A stretch of DNA of 64,000 nt from Filosporella fistucella (Eukaryota; Ascomycota; Leotiomycetes; Helotiales), in contig JAQJZZ010000015.1 of NCBI GenBank assembly GCA_030077755.1, positions 2,232,001 to 2,296,000 of the forward strand, given 5' to 3'. Below are positions 31,878 to 43,255 of the stretch, piece by piece (within the stretch, counting starts at the first letter, position 1; each line of letters starts with the position of its first letter). Made by a program: the position numbers and the translations under genes. A model generated the notes under the pieces. It saw only the letters and a program-made list of their open reading frames with translations, was not told where the DNA came from and did no database searches.

Positions 31878-32776
31878 TTTTGCTTTGAGGGATGCGTTTT
31901 GTTGTAAGAGCAGAGGGCGATTGAATTGTGAGGCGGGGTGGATTGATAATTTGGTTTGAATTCGAGATATTAGGAAGGCTCGTAAGGCTGGTGTATGAGT
32001 GGAGGTCAGTTGTTGTGATTGTGAGAAGGTGAGGCTGGACTTGTGGATGAATGTATGTGGAGGGATATTTCAAGGCTGGAAAGAGGGTTGACGAGGCTGA
32101 GGTTTTTTGTCGGCTCGGTTGGGGTTGACTGGGAGCTGGAAATAATTGGTGGTGAAATCCCGGTACTCGGTGTAGTATTGTTTGATTTTGCGAGTATGAT
32201 ATCTATTGCAGTTGTGTAAATATGGCTCTGTGACAGAAAATAAGACAATCTTGTACTTCAAATTACTATGTAGTGGAACAATAATTGCATTAAATGCAGA
32301 ATCATTCTCGTGCCTTGCATCCCCAGTCCGAGCCGTGAGGCGGAGGCCAGCTGTCTTACGAGGATACCGAGCTCCAACTACGTGCATCACTCTTCCTGCA
32401 TCCTTACTCTACTGCATCTCCACGTTTCAAAGGCAGCACTTCCACTTCCATTCAGCTTCCATTCCAATCACGAAAACCAGGCTACCACTTACCTGCCTAC
32501 ATACTCCTACTACTCCTACCACTTCTACTCCTACATTCACCCCAATACCCCTCCTTCCCAATCTCACCCGGGCGATTCACCGCCCAAGACCTTTCCATCC
32601 TGGCGCTTCCATCCCGCATTCGCACTGCACTCATATCCCTCTTCCTGTTCACCTCTCTCGCCTTCATCCTGGCTTCCTCCCGCATAGGTCCAAGACTAGG
32701 AAGTCTATTTAATCAACTCCGTCCCGCCATCTACAAACCTTCATCTTCTCCATACAGACCACTCACCAATTCCACC
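31878..32776. other. divergent promoter region with pyrimidine-rich leader
   Basis: About 900 bp between the STEEP1-family and peptidase genes. The last 350 bases before the peptidase start are strongly C/T-rich (for example cctactactcctaccacttc), a common leader composition of highly expressed fungal genes. Open frames there are a product of that composition. Confidence 0.45.
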
Positions 32777-34985
32777 ATGGCTCCAAAACAATACCAGACC
32801 CCGCCTCAGGCGCCCCCTCTATTCGATGCTACAGCTGCTTCTCTTGTAGAAGATACCAAGAAGACGTTGAAGAAGACACGCAGTGTACTCGATGCCATTG
32901 CCAAAGACATCAAACCCGCCGATGCCACATTCGAAAACACCGTTCTAACCATCGCACAAGATGAAGACGAAGCTGCTCTCTCTGCACGTATCATCGGATT
33001 CTATCAAGCTGTTAGCACTAGTCCTGAACTACGAGATGCGAGTTCCAAGGCTGAGGAGATGATGGATGAGTTTAATATCGAGGCGAGTATGAGAGAGGAT
33101 ATCTTTGTGCTTGTGGATGCGGCGTGGGAGAAGGCGAAGAAGGAGAATAGGTTGGATGGAGAGAGTATGCGATTACTGGAGAAGGAGAGGAAGAGTTATA
33201 TTCGGAATGGATTGGGGATTGAGAAGGGGGAGAAGAGGGATAGGTTTAAGGCTATTAAGAAGAGATTAAGCTTGGTATGCCTTCAATATCTGGTGCTGGT
33301 TGAAGGAGATACTAATTCTGCAGATTGCGATTGAGTTTCAAAAGAATCTTAATGAAGAGAGTGGCGGTATTTGGTTCACAAAGGCTGAATTAGAAGGTGT
33401 TCCTGAGGATGTCATTTCTGGATTTGAGACTGGAACCGGAGATAATGAGGGCAAGTATCGGTTTACTTTCAAGTATCCTGACTTGTTCCCAACTCTTAAA
33501 TATGCCAAGGATGCGGAGACCCGGACAAAGGTTTTTATTGAGAACGAGAATAAAGTTAGTTATATCAATTTCCGTTATGGTAAATCGCTAACTTTCTAGT
33601 GCAATGCCAACGTCCCTCTTTTCAGAGAAGCTATCATTCTTCGTGATGAAGCTGCTCGACTTCTTGGATACCCTGACTGGGCATCTTTCCGTATCGAGGA
33701 TAAGATGGCCAAGACACCAAAGACAGTTACCGATTTCTTAGGCGATCTTAGAGAACAACTTGCTCCTGGTGGAGCCAAGGAAATTGAGCATCTCAAGGGT
33801 ATTAAGGCCGAGGATCTGAAGGCACGACATATGGAGAAGGCGAATGACGGCGAATATTATCTCTGGGATACACGATTCTATGATCGCATGATGGTTGAGA
33901 AGGAGTACTCTATTGATGAGCAGAAGATTGCCGAGTACTTCCCTCTGCAAACGACTATTGAGGGAATGCTTCACATTTTTGAGGAGCTCTTCGGTCTTGT
34001 TTTCGTTGAGCTTGGTGCAGAGGACCGTGCTCGACTTTCTCCAAGTGGAAAGGCTGAAGATATTGCTTGGCATGAGGATGTTAAGATTTTCAGTGTCTGG
34101 GATGATGAAGGCGAAGGTGCTGGTTTTGTTGGATATCTCTATCTCGATCTTCATCCTCGTCCAGGAAAGTATGGTCACGCAGCCAACTTCTCCCTACAAC
34201 CTGGCTTCTCTTATCCAAACGGTACTCGTCGATACCCTGCTACCGCATTGGTTTGCAACTTCTCAAAACCAACCGCTACAAAACCATCACTACTTAAGCA
34301 TGATGAGGTTACTACTCTGTTCCACGAACTTGGTCATGGTATTCATGATCTTGTTGGACGAACGAAATACTCCCGATTCCATGGAACATCAGTTGTTCGT
34401 GACTTCGTCGAAGCACCAAGTCAAATGTTGGAGAACTGGTGTTGGACTCCATCTCAACTCAAAGCATTGAGTAATCATTATTTGACTGGTGAGAAGATCA
34501 CGGATGATTTGATTGAGAAGCAAGTTAGCGTCAAACATGTCAATGATGCTCTCTTCAATCTCCGTCAACTTCATTTCGGTATCTTCGATATGACTGTACA
34601 CACTCCAAAGAGTCACGCCGACGCCGAGGCTCTCCAGATTTCTAAACTGTACAACGAACTCCGAACTGAAATCTCAGGTGTCAAGGGTCCTGAGAAGTTG
34701 GGCTTGAAATCAGACTGGGGTAATGGACAAGCTACTTTTGGTCATCTGATTGGTGGTTATGATGCTGGATACTACGGATACCTCAGTTCTCAAGTCTACA
34801 GCACAGATATGTTCTACAGCGTCTTCAAAGATGATCCTATGAATGGAAAGGAAGGTAGACGTTATAGACATATGGTTCTCGAGAAGGGTGGATCGCAGGA
34901 TGAGATGAAGACTTTAGAAGATTTCTTGGGTAGAAAACCTTCGACTGAGGCTTTCTATAAGGAATTGGGGTTGAAGGCTAAGTAG
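32777..34985 (+). CDS. M3-family zinc oligopeptidase (thimet/saccharolysin, PRD1-like)
   Basis: Three exons (32777-33274, 33324-33554, 33600-34985) give 704 aa, the usual size of saccharolysin. The catalytic zinc site is LFHELGHGIHDL with HExxH at residues 485-489; the downstream FVEAPSQMLENW supplies the third ligand Glu. Other family blocks are GGIWFTKAELEGVPEDV near residue 180, YLDLHPRPGKYGHAANF and GLKSDWGNGQATFGHLIGGY. No mitochondrial presequence is visible, so cytosolic degradation of short peptides (5-17 residues in relatives) is most likely. Introns are 49 and 45 bp; the gttagt donor of the second is slightly unusual. Confidence 0.93.
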
Positions 34986-35185
34986 AGATGATGTTGATAG
35001 ATGGGGTGGTAGATGATTGAATTGGAGGTGGTCATTTAGACCCCCTTCGAGGACATAAAATCAATCGATGAATTTACAAAAGCTAAACACTTTTTTGGAG
35101 AGTAATTTGATTGACATACTATTACAGTTCTATAGGTCTGCGCCGTGGAATGACATACTAATTGGAGCAGAACGACCAGATTTTA

Positions 35186-35540
35186 TTCTAAAATTAATTT
35201 TCTCTCCGGCATCTATTCAAATATAATCAATTTTCTGACTTGGGAAAAGTTTAGATCTCAGTATTCTGGATTTCAGGAGATAAGGTAGATGAAACGGTGG
35301 AGGGTTCTAAAATTATGATCCTCTGCGGTATCTATTGAGGGAGATAAAATCTTTCAACTCGAGAAACAATTTAGCTTCAGGTATTCCACATAGGAGGAAC
35401 GAATAGAGGAGTGAGCGAGTGTTGTAAACTGGTTTGCTCTTCAGCTTTTATTTAACAAGATACAATTTCTTTAACTCGAGAAATATTTCATATCACAGGA
35501 TCTCGCTTTATAGTTTAGATATAATTATATTTACGTCTTC
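35186..35540. repeat. degenerate tandem repeat, about 119-bp period
   Basis: The sequence beginning TTCTAAAATTA at 35186 recurs at 35305, 119 bases later. It is followed in both by a CTC(T)CCGGC/CTGCGG-ATCTATT block and later by an (A)CTCGAGAAA/CTTGGGAAAA block with GTATTC. A third, partial unit shows AACTCGAGAAATATTT near 35475. Confidence 0.55.
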
Positions 35541-35609
35541 CTTTATTCTTGTCACTTAAAACCCTTTCGTCGCTATATCCAACACCTTAGTCAGATAGCA
35601 TATTTGGAG

Positions 35610-36400
35610 CTTGGGAACGTGTATATTCTATGCTTAGGTAGTAATTTATAGCTACAAGTATAGCCTAATGAGTGGTAAATACGTCCTAGGGTAAGGAAGA
35701 ACTATCACCGTTCTCAAGGGTTTGAGACGGGATGGATTGGCATTATGAAAGTAAGCAAGGGAAGTTTTGGTATTCAAACAAGAGTTCTATCATGCGCTCA
35801 GAGCTTCGGAGAGATTCGCAACGAGTATACTCTATACTTAGCTTGTACCTGCAAGTATAGCCTAAATAAGAGGTATATTCTCGTCAAGGAAAGGACGATC
35901 ACGTGTTATCAGGGCTTCGAGATTCCATTGGCATTAGGTCTCCGGTACGAAAGGTAAGGAGAGGTTTGTTCTTCAAACAAGACGATCACACAAAGATATT
36001 ATCTAGAATCGAATCACCGGCTCCTCTTCAATCCCTTGGTATAGGCTTAAAAAGTAGTACGTGCTACCTTAGGTAAGTGAGGACGATCACGTGTTATCAG
36101 GGGTTCTTCGGCCTTTCGAGATTCCATTGGCATTACGAACGCAAGGAAAGTTTGGGATTCAAACAAGGCGATCGCACAGGATATTCTCCAAAATCGAATC
36201 ACCGACTCCTCTTATCTCTCCACCCCAAGACTATCACCAAGCCTATCGGTACAGTACTGCAGGTCAAAGTCCCATCACGTGCTACACTTAAAGACCAACG
36301 TATCACAGTCTCAGCTACCAAACAAGGCGATCTCACAAGCTTATCCCAGGGGAAAGATTCACATCCTCTTCTTAATCCCTTCGATAAGACTCCTTCCGTC
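35610..36400. repeat. four imperfect tandem units of about 188-194 bp
   Basis: Landmarks recur in order in each unit: AAGTATAGCCTAA (units 1 and 2), GAYSATCACGTGTTATCAGGG, GATTCCATTGGCATTA, TTCAAACAAG(R)CGATC and CTCCTCTT(C/A)ATC. The CACGTG hexamer is at 35900, 36088 and 36276, exactly 188 bases apart each time; unit 1 has CACCGT at 35706. Unit 4 is partial and most diverged. Confidence 0.7.
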
Positions 36401-37077
36401 TCTCCAAAACGCAACCGAAGCGGATTCCATTCCAGCCTTGTTTCAGTCTACGCACGGCTATTATGCATCACCCCTCGCTTCTCTGATGTGGTTTTAAGGT
36501 TAGAGCGCACGAATCAGAAGCCTAGAATAGAGGGAAGAGGGGAGGGAAAATGGAGGACGTCGCTCCCGAGGAAAGAGAATGGGGCTTTTGGATGACAGCT
36601 ATCATCTGATGCGGGTTTGGCTGGGATGTGGCGTGGAAGAGGGAATGGGAAGAGACGGGGGGATGCATAGATGGGAGTCTACTTTTTTAGGGAGGAGGGT
36701 TTGATATATGGGATGGATGTGGGGAGGCTGTGTTGGGTTTATGCGTTGGTTGTTCATTCTCTCTTCTTCGTCTTTTCTCTCTTTCACTTGCCAATACCTA
36801 CATCTCTCCTTGATATTCGATTCTGGTTCTTGGTTGATCTTTTGATTCTGATTTGTATTTTGTTTTGGTGATCTATCTCGATTTACGGGTATTGGGTGTG
36901 GTAATTTTTCGATTCGGACGATTCTATTCTGGCATAGGGTTCATCTACTTCTACTTCAACTTCGACTTCGACGATTACGATTACATTCTTTAATTGGATA
37001 CCTGTCAGGAACAGAGAGGAGTGATAAACCATCGACTGGTTGATTAAGAAAGAGAGTTATCACAGGTTGAAGACAGG

Positions 37078-38907
37078 ATGGACTCGTTACGCAATCTTGA
37101 AGCTCCGAAGAAGAGTTGGGGGAAGAATGGATCAGGGGCAGGGAAACTACAACGTGGAAGAGAGGATTTCGAGATGTTAGAAGACCATGAGATGGATAGG
37201 CCGGCTCTGAGGTTCGCGAAAGGGAGGAGTGCTGGTGCTGGTGTGGAACTGGTACCTAGGCCGAGTAATTCGAAAGCGGATCCCTTAGTATGACTTTCCC
37301 TCCTTATCCCTTCGTAAGAATAATACTAATAACAGTCATAGAACTGGTCTCGCTGGCGAAAAGAACTAGCATTCTTCTCTCTCATGCTCAGCGCTGCCGT
37401 AATCGGTATCCTAAAAACTATGCTCGTAACAGTCAATGCTGTTCTTGCTCTTGAACTTAATGTCTCGCAATCAGCCGCTGCAGGCTTGACAGGCGCACCA
37501 CTCATTCTAGGTGCTGTAGCTGGCCTGGTCGTACGGATGCAAACTCCTATGATTGGGAAGAGGGGCATCTATCTGGGAAGCTCGGTTATAATGCTTCTGG
37601 GTGCGGTGTGGAATATGCATATTTTCGAGAGTTATGCTTCGTTCTTGATCTCGAGGATATGTCAAGGGTTGGGATGGGGTGCTTTTGAAGCATTGATTGT
37701 TTCTTCGATTTCGGATTTGTTTTTCGTAAGTCGTCGCTCTTCTTCCATGGACTATATGTTAACAAAATAGGTCCATGAAAGAACATCCCGAATCAACGCA
37801 TACAACACCATCTCTATAATCTTCACTTGGGGCTCTCCTATCCTAGGCGGTTACCTCTCTCAAAGCACAGCTGGCTTCCGAAATGTTATCATGATCGTAA
37901 ACATCATCCAAGCCTTCTCCATCCTATTTCTCTTCCTCGGCACCCCAGAAACGACATTCGATCGATCTTCTTCCACCGATAACTCAGGAAGAACTCTTAC
38001 CTCCACAACCATCACCACTGTCTCCACACCCTCAAAATCAGGATTCAAACTCTACCTCTCAACACTCAAACTCACCACCCCGCACTCTACCCGCAAATTC
38101 TCTATTGAGAAATGTCTCCTCCCTCTCAAAGCCCTCTACGCCCCTTCAACACTCCTTGCTTTCCTCCTCACAGCCCCTCTATCAGCAACCTCCTTCGCCC
38201 TTGCTACGACTCTCTCTTTCACCTTCACCGCCATGCCGACCTTCCTCTTCCCCTCCCGTCTGGGTTTCCTCTTCATCCTCCCTCTAGTCTTCTCACTCCT
38301 ATCCTACTCCATCTCCTCCCTCATCATCCACCTACGCACCAAACCACCTCACCACCTCTCCGGTACCCTTGGCAAAGCCCTACCTATCTCCATTCCCGGG
38401 ATCGTAATCTCCGTCGCTGGTCTCCTAGCATTCGGTCTATACACAGACATGCAACTCATGCCTATGACCGGCGACAACGGACTCATCTTCGCGCTCGTAG
38501 TCCCAGAATTCGATATCTCGCTGCAAACCGTCTCTTTACTCTTCGGGATCCTCGTCTCTGGGTCTGTGCTTTTGACGTATACAGGCCAAGCACATCTCTC
38601 TTCCTCCGGGAACGGAGCAGGTGATACACCTATGTTAGGGGCGCATCGCGTTTTGCAAGATTGCTTGACAGGCGTGTTTGTAATCGGAATGCCGGTTTGG
38701 GTGAGGGGATTGGATAATAGTGTTGAAGGGTTGAAGGGAACGAGTATTGCGTTGGGTGTGCTTGGAACGGTGCTGGGGAGTACGGCTTGTGCTGTACTTT
38801 GGGTTAAGGGAGACGGGATTAGGGGTGTTGATGAGAGGGTACTGGGCAGGTTGGAGGAGGAGGACAGGGAGGGGTTGAAGAGTAGGGATAGTTTCTTTGA
38901 TGCGTAG
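37078..38907 (+). CDS. MFS transporter, DHA1-like
   Basis: Three exons (37078-37287, 37342-37725, 37771-38907) give 576 aa; introns are 54 and 45 bp. A hydrophilic N terminus of about 75 residues (rich in Lys, Gly, Glu) precedes the membrane part, which opens with NWSRWRKELAFFSLM, the usual DHA1 entry. Other marks are SRICQGLGWGAFEALIVSSI and VHERTSRINAYNT between segments, with TWGSPILGGYLSQ after. A long Ser/Thr-rich cytoplasmic loop (about residues 285-320) sits between the two halves. The substrate is unknown. The 2-kb repeat-rich region upstream may hold its promoter. The central part shows strong C/T bias. Confidence 0.85.
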
Positions 38908-39811
38908 GTTTGTTCGGGTGGGGTAGGGGCAGTGGGAAAGGAGTTTTGGGTTGAGAAGGATGATCGGAATGGGTTGTTCTCGGCTGGCTGAGAGAAATTA
39001 TGAAATTAATGATTATGATAGTGATAGTGATATCAATGAAATGAAATGTGTAAAGATGCATGAATGTCTCATTTCGCCCTTTGGGATGAGTGGAAGGAGT
39101 CTTTTCTTACCATGAAGTGGCCTAGTACTGTGAATATATAGTTTGAAATGCAGGAAAGAGAGGCTTGAATATAGAACTCCAGGATGTGAGCTTGTGGCTT
39201 GTTCTACTCAAATATACAGCTCACATTTACCGATTCATCATCGTGGACTCTATCACCTCTCAAGTGAATAAGCCTTTCCTTCCTTCTATCCGATCAACGT
39301 CATCTGCCTCCTCTTATATATATGCGGTGTGTATATGTATCCTCGCCACTAACACCACTAACATTATCACTAACGATATCACCTACAATACTAATAGGGA
39401 AGTGCGATTTTTGAATGTATAGGAAGGTTGTCCGCCGTCAGAAACCATGAAGAGGGTTGCAGATACATGAAGCGTTGAAAACCTAGTACAATTTTGGCGT
39501 TAATCTGAATGAGAAGGTTCCTTCAGTGAAAGAGGTACATCGATTGAATGTAAAATATTGTCATCAACTAATCGAAACTATCGTCAACTAATATTGAGAA
39601 TCGGTATCATCCGCTTGTGAAATTGTCGTCAACTAACTTTGAACTATCGTCAAATCTCATTGTCTTGTTTGAGTGCGCACAGAATATGATTGAAAAATTG
39701 AAGGAACACTGGTTGAAGGTGTCAAGATGAATCGCTATAACTTGAATCACTTAATCAGGTACGAATGTATTACTAAAAGAAGAATGAAGATTTAGCCTGA
39801 CCCGCTGTAAC
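38908..39811. other. intergenic with a short interspersed motif
   Basis: About 900 bp without a gene. A TCRTCAACTAA-like motif recurs at 39561, 39581, 39626 and (weaker) 39647. The remainder is unremarkable. Confidence 0.45.
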
Positions 39812-41179
39812 CTACCCTATTTCCCTTTTTGGTACGTCTTTGAGCTCGCCCGCCGCTAACGGCGTGGAAGACATGCTTGTGTCTGCCATAGTCTTAGGTG
39901 TGAGCTTAAAACCTGGCCCATACCGCTCCTTGAATTCTGAACTAGTCATATTGTCTACCCTATCATCAGGAACAATTATGGTCTTGCCTCGTGAGGATTC
40001 GCTCCCTTCATTTCCGCTGTGCTCAAACCGGATGCTTGACATATCCCGTGATATCTGCTGAACTGAGAGATCGCTGAGGTGGCCTCCGACCTGTCTCGTC
40101 CTCCATCCAAGTCCTCGGTTTGTACCGTGAATAATATTGCCGTCAGTAGATACCATAAACTGCACAGCATCGCCGGTCGCATAATTGTCAATAATGCTAG
40201 TATTTTCCATCAGATGCCGTTCTGCTTTGGAGAAGATTTCCCTGCTCTGACAGGTTGTCTCCCACTCTGCCTGCAGTCTCAAAAGATCTGCAAGATCCTC
40301 TTCCGACGTCATTACTCTTTTCGATTTGGTGACTAATTGATCGATTCGAGCCTTCATATAACCCTCTAACTTCGCAGTCACAAGGTTAAGGCTATCCTTA
40401 CACTCCTGCAGCCCCGCAGTAGTAAGTCGTTCGGGTAAGGTGAGGGGCTCCTCATTTCTGAGCTGAATCTGATCGATGTGGCCTGATAGCTGGGCGCAGA
40501 TTTGGAGACATTTCTGGGCGCTTATCCGTTCCTCTTGTAAGAGTCGCAATTCCGCTGCCCCAGCGGGACTTTCTGCCACAGTGCGTGAAAATATAGTCTC
40601 CAATTTCTCATCAATGTTTTGCAGATGAGCCTCGAGGTCATCGGTGGCAGACTTCAAGAGGCCGCGATAGTTTTCGAGACTTTCGGCGGTCACGGAGGAT
40701 TTGCGTCTATAAAGGTTAGAGCTACTCTGTTGAGCACAGGAACGTCAGAATACACAAGCTTACAGAGTTGCGTCCGTGAGGGCAATGTTGATAGTGGACT
40801 TATATCCAGCCAATAGTTGCCTGAAACCGTCGATGTTATCTCCCATATACCTTAGCTTCGCCCAGTCTCGAAAACTCGTCCTGTTTGCCCCTGACCGGGA
40901 CGAGCAATTCATAATTTCCTGCTCGAATTCTTTGCACGCATTTCCGCATCGTAGTAAGGGAAGATCAAGAGCAGAAAGATTTATGTCAGTAGTGGTGCTG
41001 ACTGTCTCGGTGAGCGAGGTCAGGACCCCGCTCAAGGCTTGAAGCTCCTCCTTGAGATCACGTATTTGTTTGGGATGGAATTTGAAACTCTGCACCGTTT
41101 GATACAATGTGACGCTAGCCTGGAAGGCGAAGCCAGCTAATGTCAGTAGCCCAGAAGCCAGGCTTATAGGTTCTGCCAT
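39812..41179 (-). CDS. PigL_N-type (azaphilone cluster protein L N-terminal) domain protein
   Basis: Exons 41179-40764 and 40706-39812 around a 57-bp intron (gtaagc donor, tttatag acceptor) give 436 aa. The N terminus reads MAEPISLASGLLTLAGFAFQ, the membrane-like helix common to fungal STAND/NLR leader regions; the following helices (LKEELQALSGVLTSLTETV, IALTDATLRKSSVTAE, DLEAHLQNIDEKLE) match the PigL_N group. The C-terminal 200 residues are helical then Ser/Thr-rich, ending without an NTPase domain. Such N-terminal regions usually precede NACHT or ankyrin modules; here the protein ends without them. A signalling or incompatibility role is inference. Its nearest well-formed neighbour is the interrupted dynamin gene. 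Confidence 0.82.
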
Positions 41180-41755
41180 CGCGTTAGTCGTATCGATATG
41201 ATAAAAAGGTCGATGCTCATGACAAGTCCGGGTGCCCGGGATCTTGGCGCTAGTACTACAGTAGGCGAAGGCTCGCGCTTATCAAGAGACAGTCCTATAA
41301 AACTCATAACTCATCACCCCACTAGTTCCCGTTGGGTACATCCAGTCACCACGCTTCTCGAGTCATAATACCTTGGAATCTAGAGTTTTAAGGGGCAGCT
41401 AAGATGAACTCATAGAACTTCGCAAGATTTTTTGACTTTTTAATCTAAGTGTTCAAAGATAGTAGCGGGGAAAATAGCAGCTAACTCTAAGGGATTCGCC
41501 GTCAAGGGATTTATAGTAAGACATCTGTGGTTAATGGTGTAATTGAAAATTAGCTACAAGATAATAGGTGTTTGATCAACGTGCTTAAATTAGAATAATT
41601 GGTTCATTCCAGACCTGTGTACACAAACATTTACACTCCCCGGATGGCTCGATTAATTTCAACGTGCCATTAAACCGAGGCTATCTTACCTGAAAGAGAG
41701 AGATTAGGTCTATATAAATTCTCTCTGTTAACCGCTTTACTTACTCCCATAGGCC

Positions 41756-41995
41756 GTGGATGTATTCTTCGAAGGCTTGATTATGAACAAAGTACGATTT
41801 CTCACCACTTGGACACTAACCTATCCTTTTATTCGTGATTCATTCCTGGCAGCGGTGGAAGAGGTTGCCGGCTATGGACTCTTACTAACGCCAGTCGGAG
41901 CGCCTATTGATGATCTAAAAAGCGAACTTACAGATCCTGCGCCTAAGGACGTTCTAGGTTGGACAGTAATCGTAAATTTCGATGGCAAAACCTAA
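41756..41995 (+). CDS. hypothetical open frame, possible gene remnant
   Basis: An 80-codon frame with protein-like content (for example YGLLLTPVGAPIDDL near its middle) but no recognised family and no clear start context; the first ATG follows a plausible acceptor (catag) at 41751, so it may be the last exon of a decayed gene. Confidence 0.2.
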   Translation: MDVFFEGLIMNKVRFLTTWTLTYPFIRDSFLAAVEEVAGYGLLLTPVGAPIDDLKSELTDPAPKDVLGWTVIVNFDGKT

Positions 41996-42479
41996 GAGAC
42001 CAGAATGGAGCTTGTGTTACCTTAAATAAACTCTCAAGTACCATGGGTCGGGCCCGGACCTGCAAATCCCAAAATAGGGCTGATGCAGTGAACCAGTCTC
42101 AAACACCAATGGAGGATGATCGTGATTAGTGGGGCGCAGTCTACAGAAGCTTCCCTTGCCCTCTTTCCCTGCTACTCTACACTAGATGAAGATGTATACT
42201 TGTGCAGAATGCTCTCGTATCTCAAATCGAGTTTATATCATACCAGACCACTCGAAACGACCACGTACAATACACGCCGAGGTGGACAGCTTAGCATATC
42301 TACTACCTGCTAGTAAGTTGGAGGCGCTGTCTAACATCACACTTAAGGCTTTGGGGGACTGAGCGATAAGGAATTATTAATGGAGTTCACATTCCATAAT
42401 GACACCAATAGTCAAGGAGTTGTCTTAACTATTAAATTGAGTCTCACGTCCCCTTTCGCGGTCGGCCTTGACGTCTCTT

Positions 42480-42660
42480 CCCTTTACCACCCGGCGTATT
42501 GGCTTTACGTACACCTGCTCAGCTTAAAGAGACATGCACCTGGATCGCCTCTAGAGTCCGACGGAGGAGGACTTTAGCAATCTGCTCTCACGAATAGCCA
42601 TTATCCCTTGTTTGAAGTAGTGTTATATCCTCTTCCGGTGTCCATTTAACATGCTTCCGC
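42480..42660 (-). pseudogene. Myb/SANT-like domain fossil
   Basis: Read from 42659 downward, the frame gives KHVKWTPEEDITLLQTRDNGYS, a stop, then EQIAKVLLRRTLEAIQVHVS and another stop. WTPEED...L...EQIAKVL.RRT..AIQ is the layout of short fungal Myb/SANT-like proteins. The first stop is TGA where the family has TGG (Trp), a G-to-A change, as expected from RIP-type or simple decay. No intact copy is present in the window. Confidence 0.45.
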
Positions 42661-43255
42661 TTCTTCCTAGGTTATAACGGTGCTTGAAGTATTTTAGAGT
42701 ATGCAATAACCTTGGGATAGGTTAGCACCTTTACTAGCATCTCCTTGCTGGCATAAATGTCTAATGCTTTGGGATTAGGTAGCAAGTAAAGATAATCCGA
42801 GATAATAACGTTTTAAACTTAAGATTATGCATTAAACCAAAGTCTCCTAATTCGTGTGACTAATGCTCTTTATATCGGTGCCTCCCTCTCTAAACTTGGT
42901 ATTACGGCTTAAAGCAATTGTTTTAGCATATTTCACATTAGAATTGGACCGGATGTCGTGGATTTATTTTAAAATTAGTGGGCTTTAAGGTAGCTAGGAG
43001 GGGGGGGTAAAGAAAAACAGGTCGGTTTGCCGGAAAAACGCTTGAAAAACGCTGAACATGAAAAGCACTCTAGGTGAGATTATAGGGAATGCCTCTTTGC
43101 GATTGGGCCTCACAGAAGGTAATTAGAAGCAGTCTCCCATGAATTGCCTATAAAATATTTGATAATAAATACATGATTTGAAGATCGTCGCCGAAATTTC
43201 TCGATCAAAGTTGTGCCGCTTGGCCACTTTTCCCATTAGACACTCCCTATGCAGG

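Larger units (their letters stand above)
34986..37077. other. repeat-rich intergenic region
   Basis: About 2.1 kb between the peptidase and an MFS transporter. Two tandem-repeat arrays fill 35186-36400 (listed separately). The final 300 bases before the transporter start hold T-rich and CTTCGACTTC-like tracts typical of a leader. Confidence 0.5.
41180..43255. other. decayed interval between PigL_N and dynamin genes
   Basis: About 2.1 kb with remnants rather than genes: an open frame at 41756-41995 and a Myb/SANT fossil on the minus strand near 42480-42660, each listed separately. A run of eight or nine G lies near 43000. Short AAAAACGCT units occur twice near 43030. Confidence 0.45.

Noticed and set aside
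32206..32712. 168-codon Thr/Pro-rich open frame upstream of the peptidase
   Set aside because: It lies in the pyrimidine-rich leader, where several frames are open at once; no stable protein pattern.
36077..36595. 172-codon open frame on the + strand
   Set aside because: It runs through the 188-bp tandem units and its residues repeat with them; no start context, no motif. It is an open frame of the repeat array.
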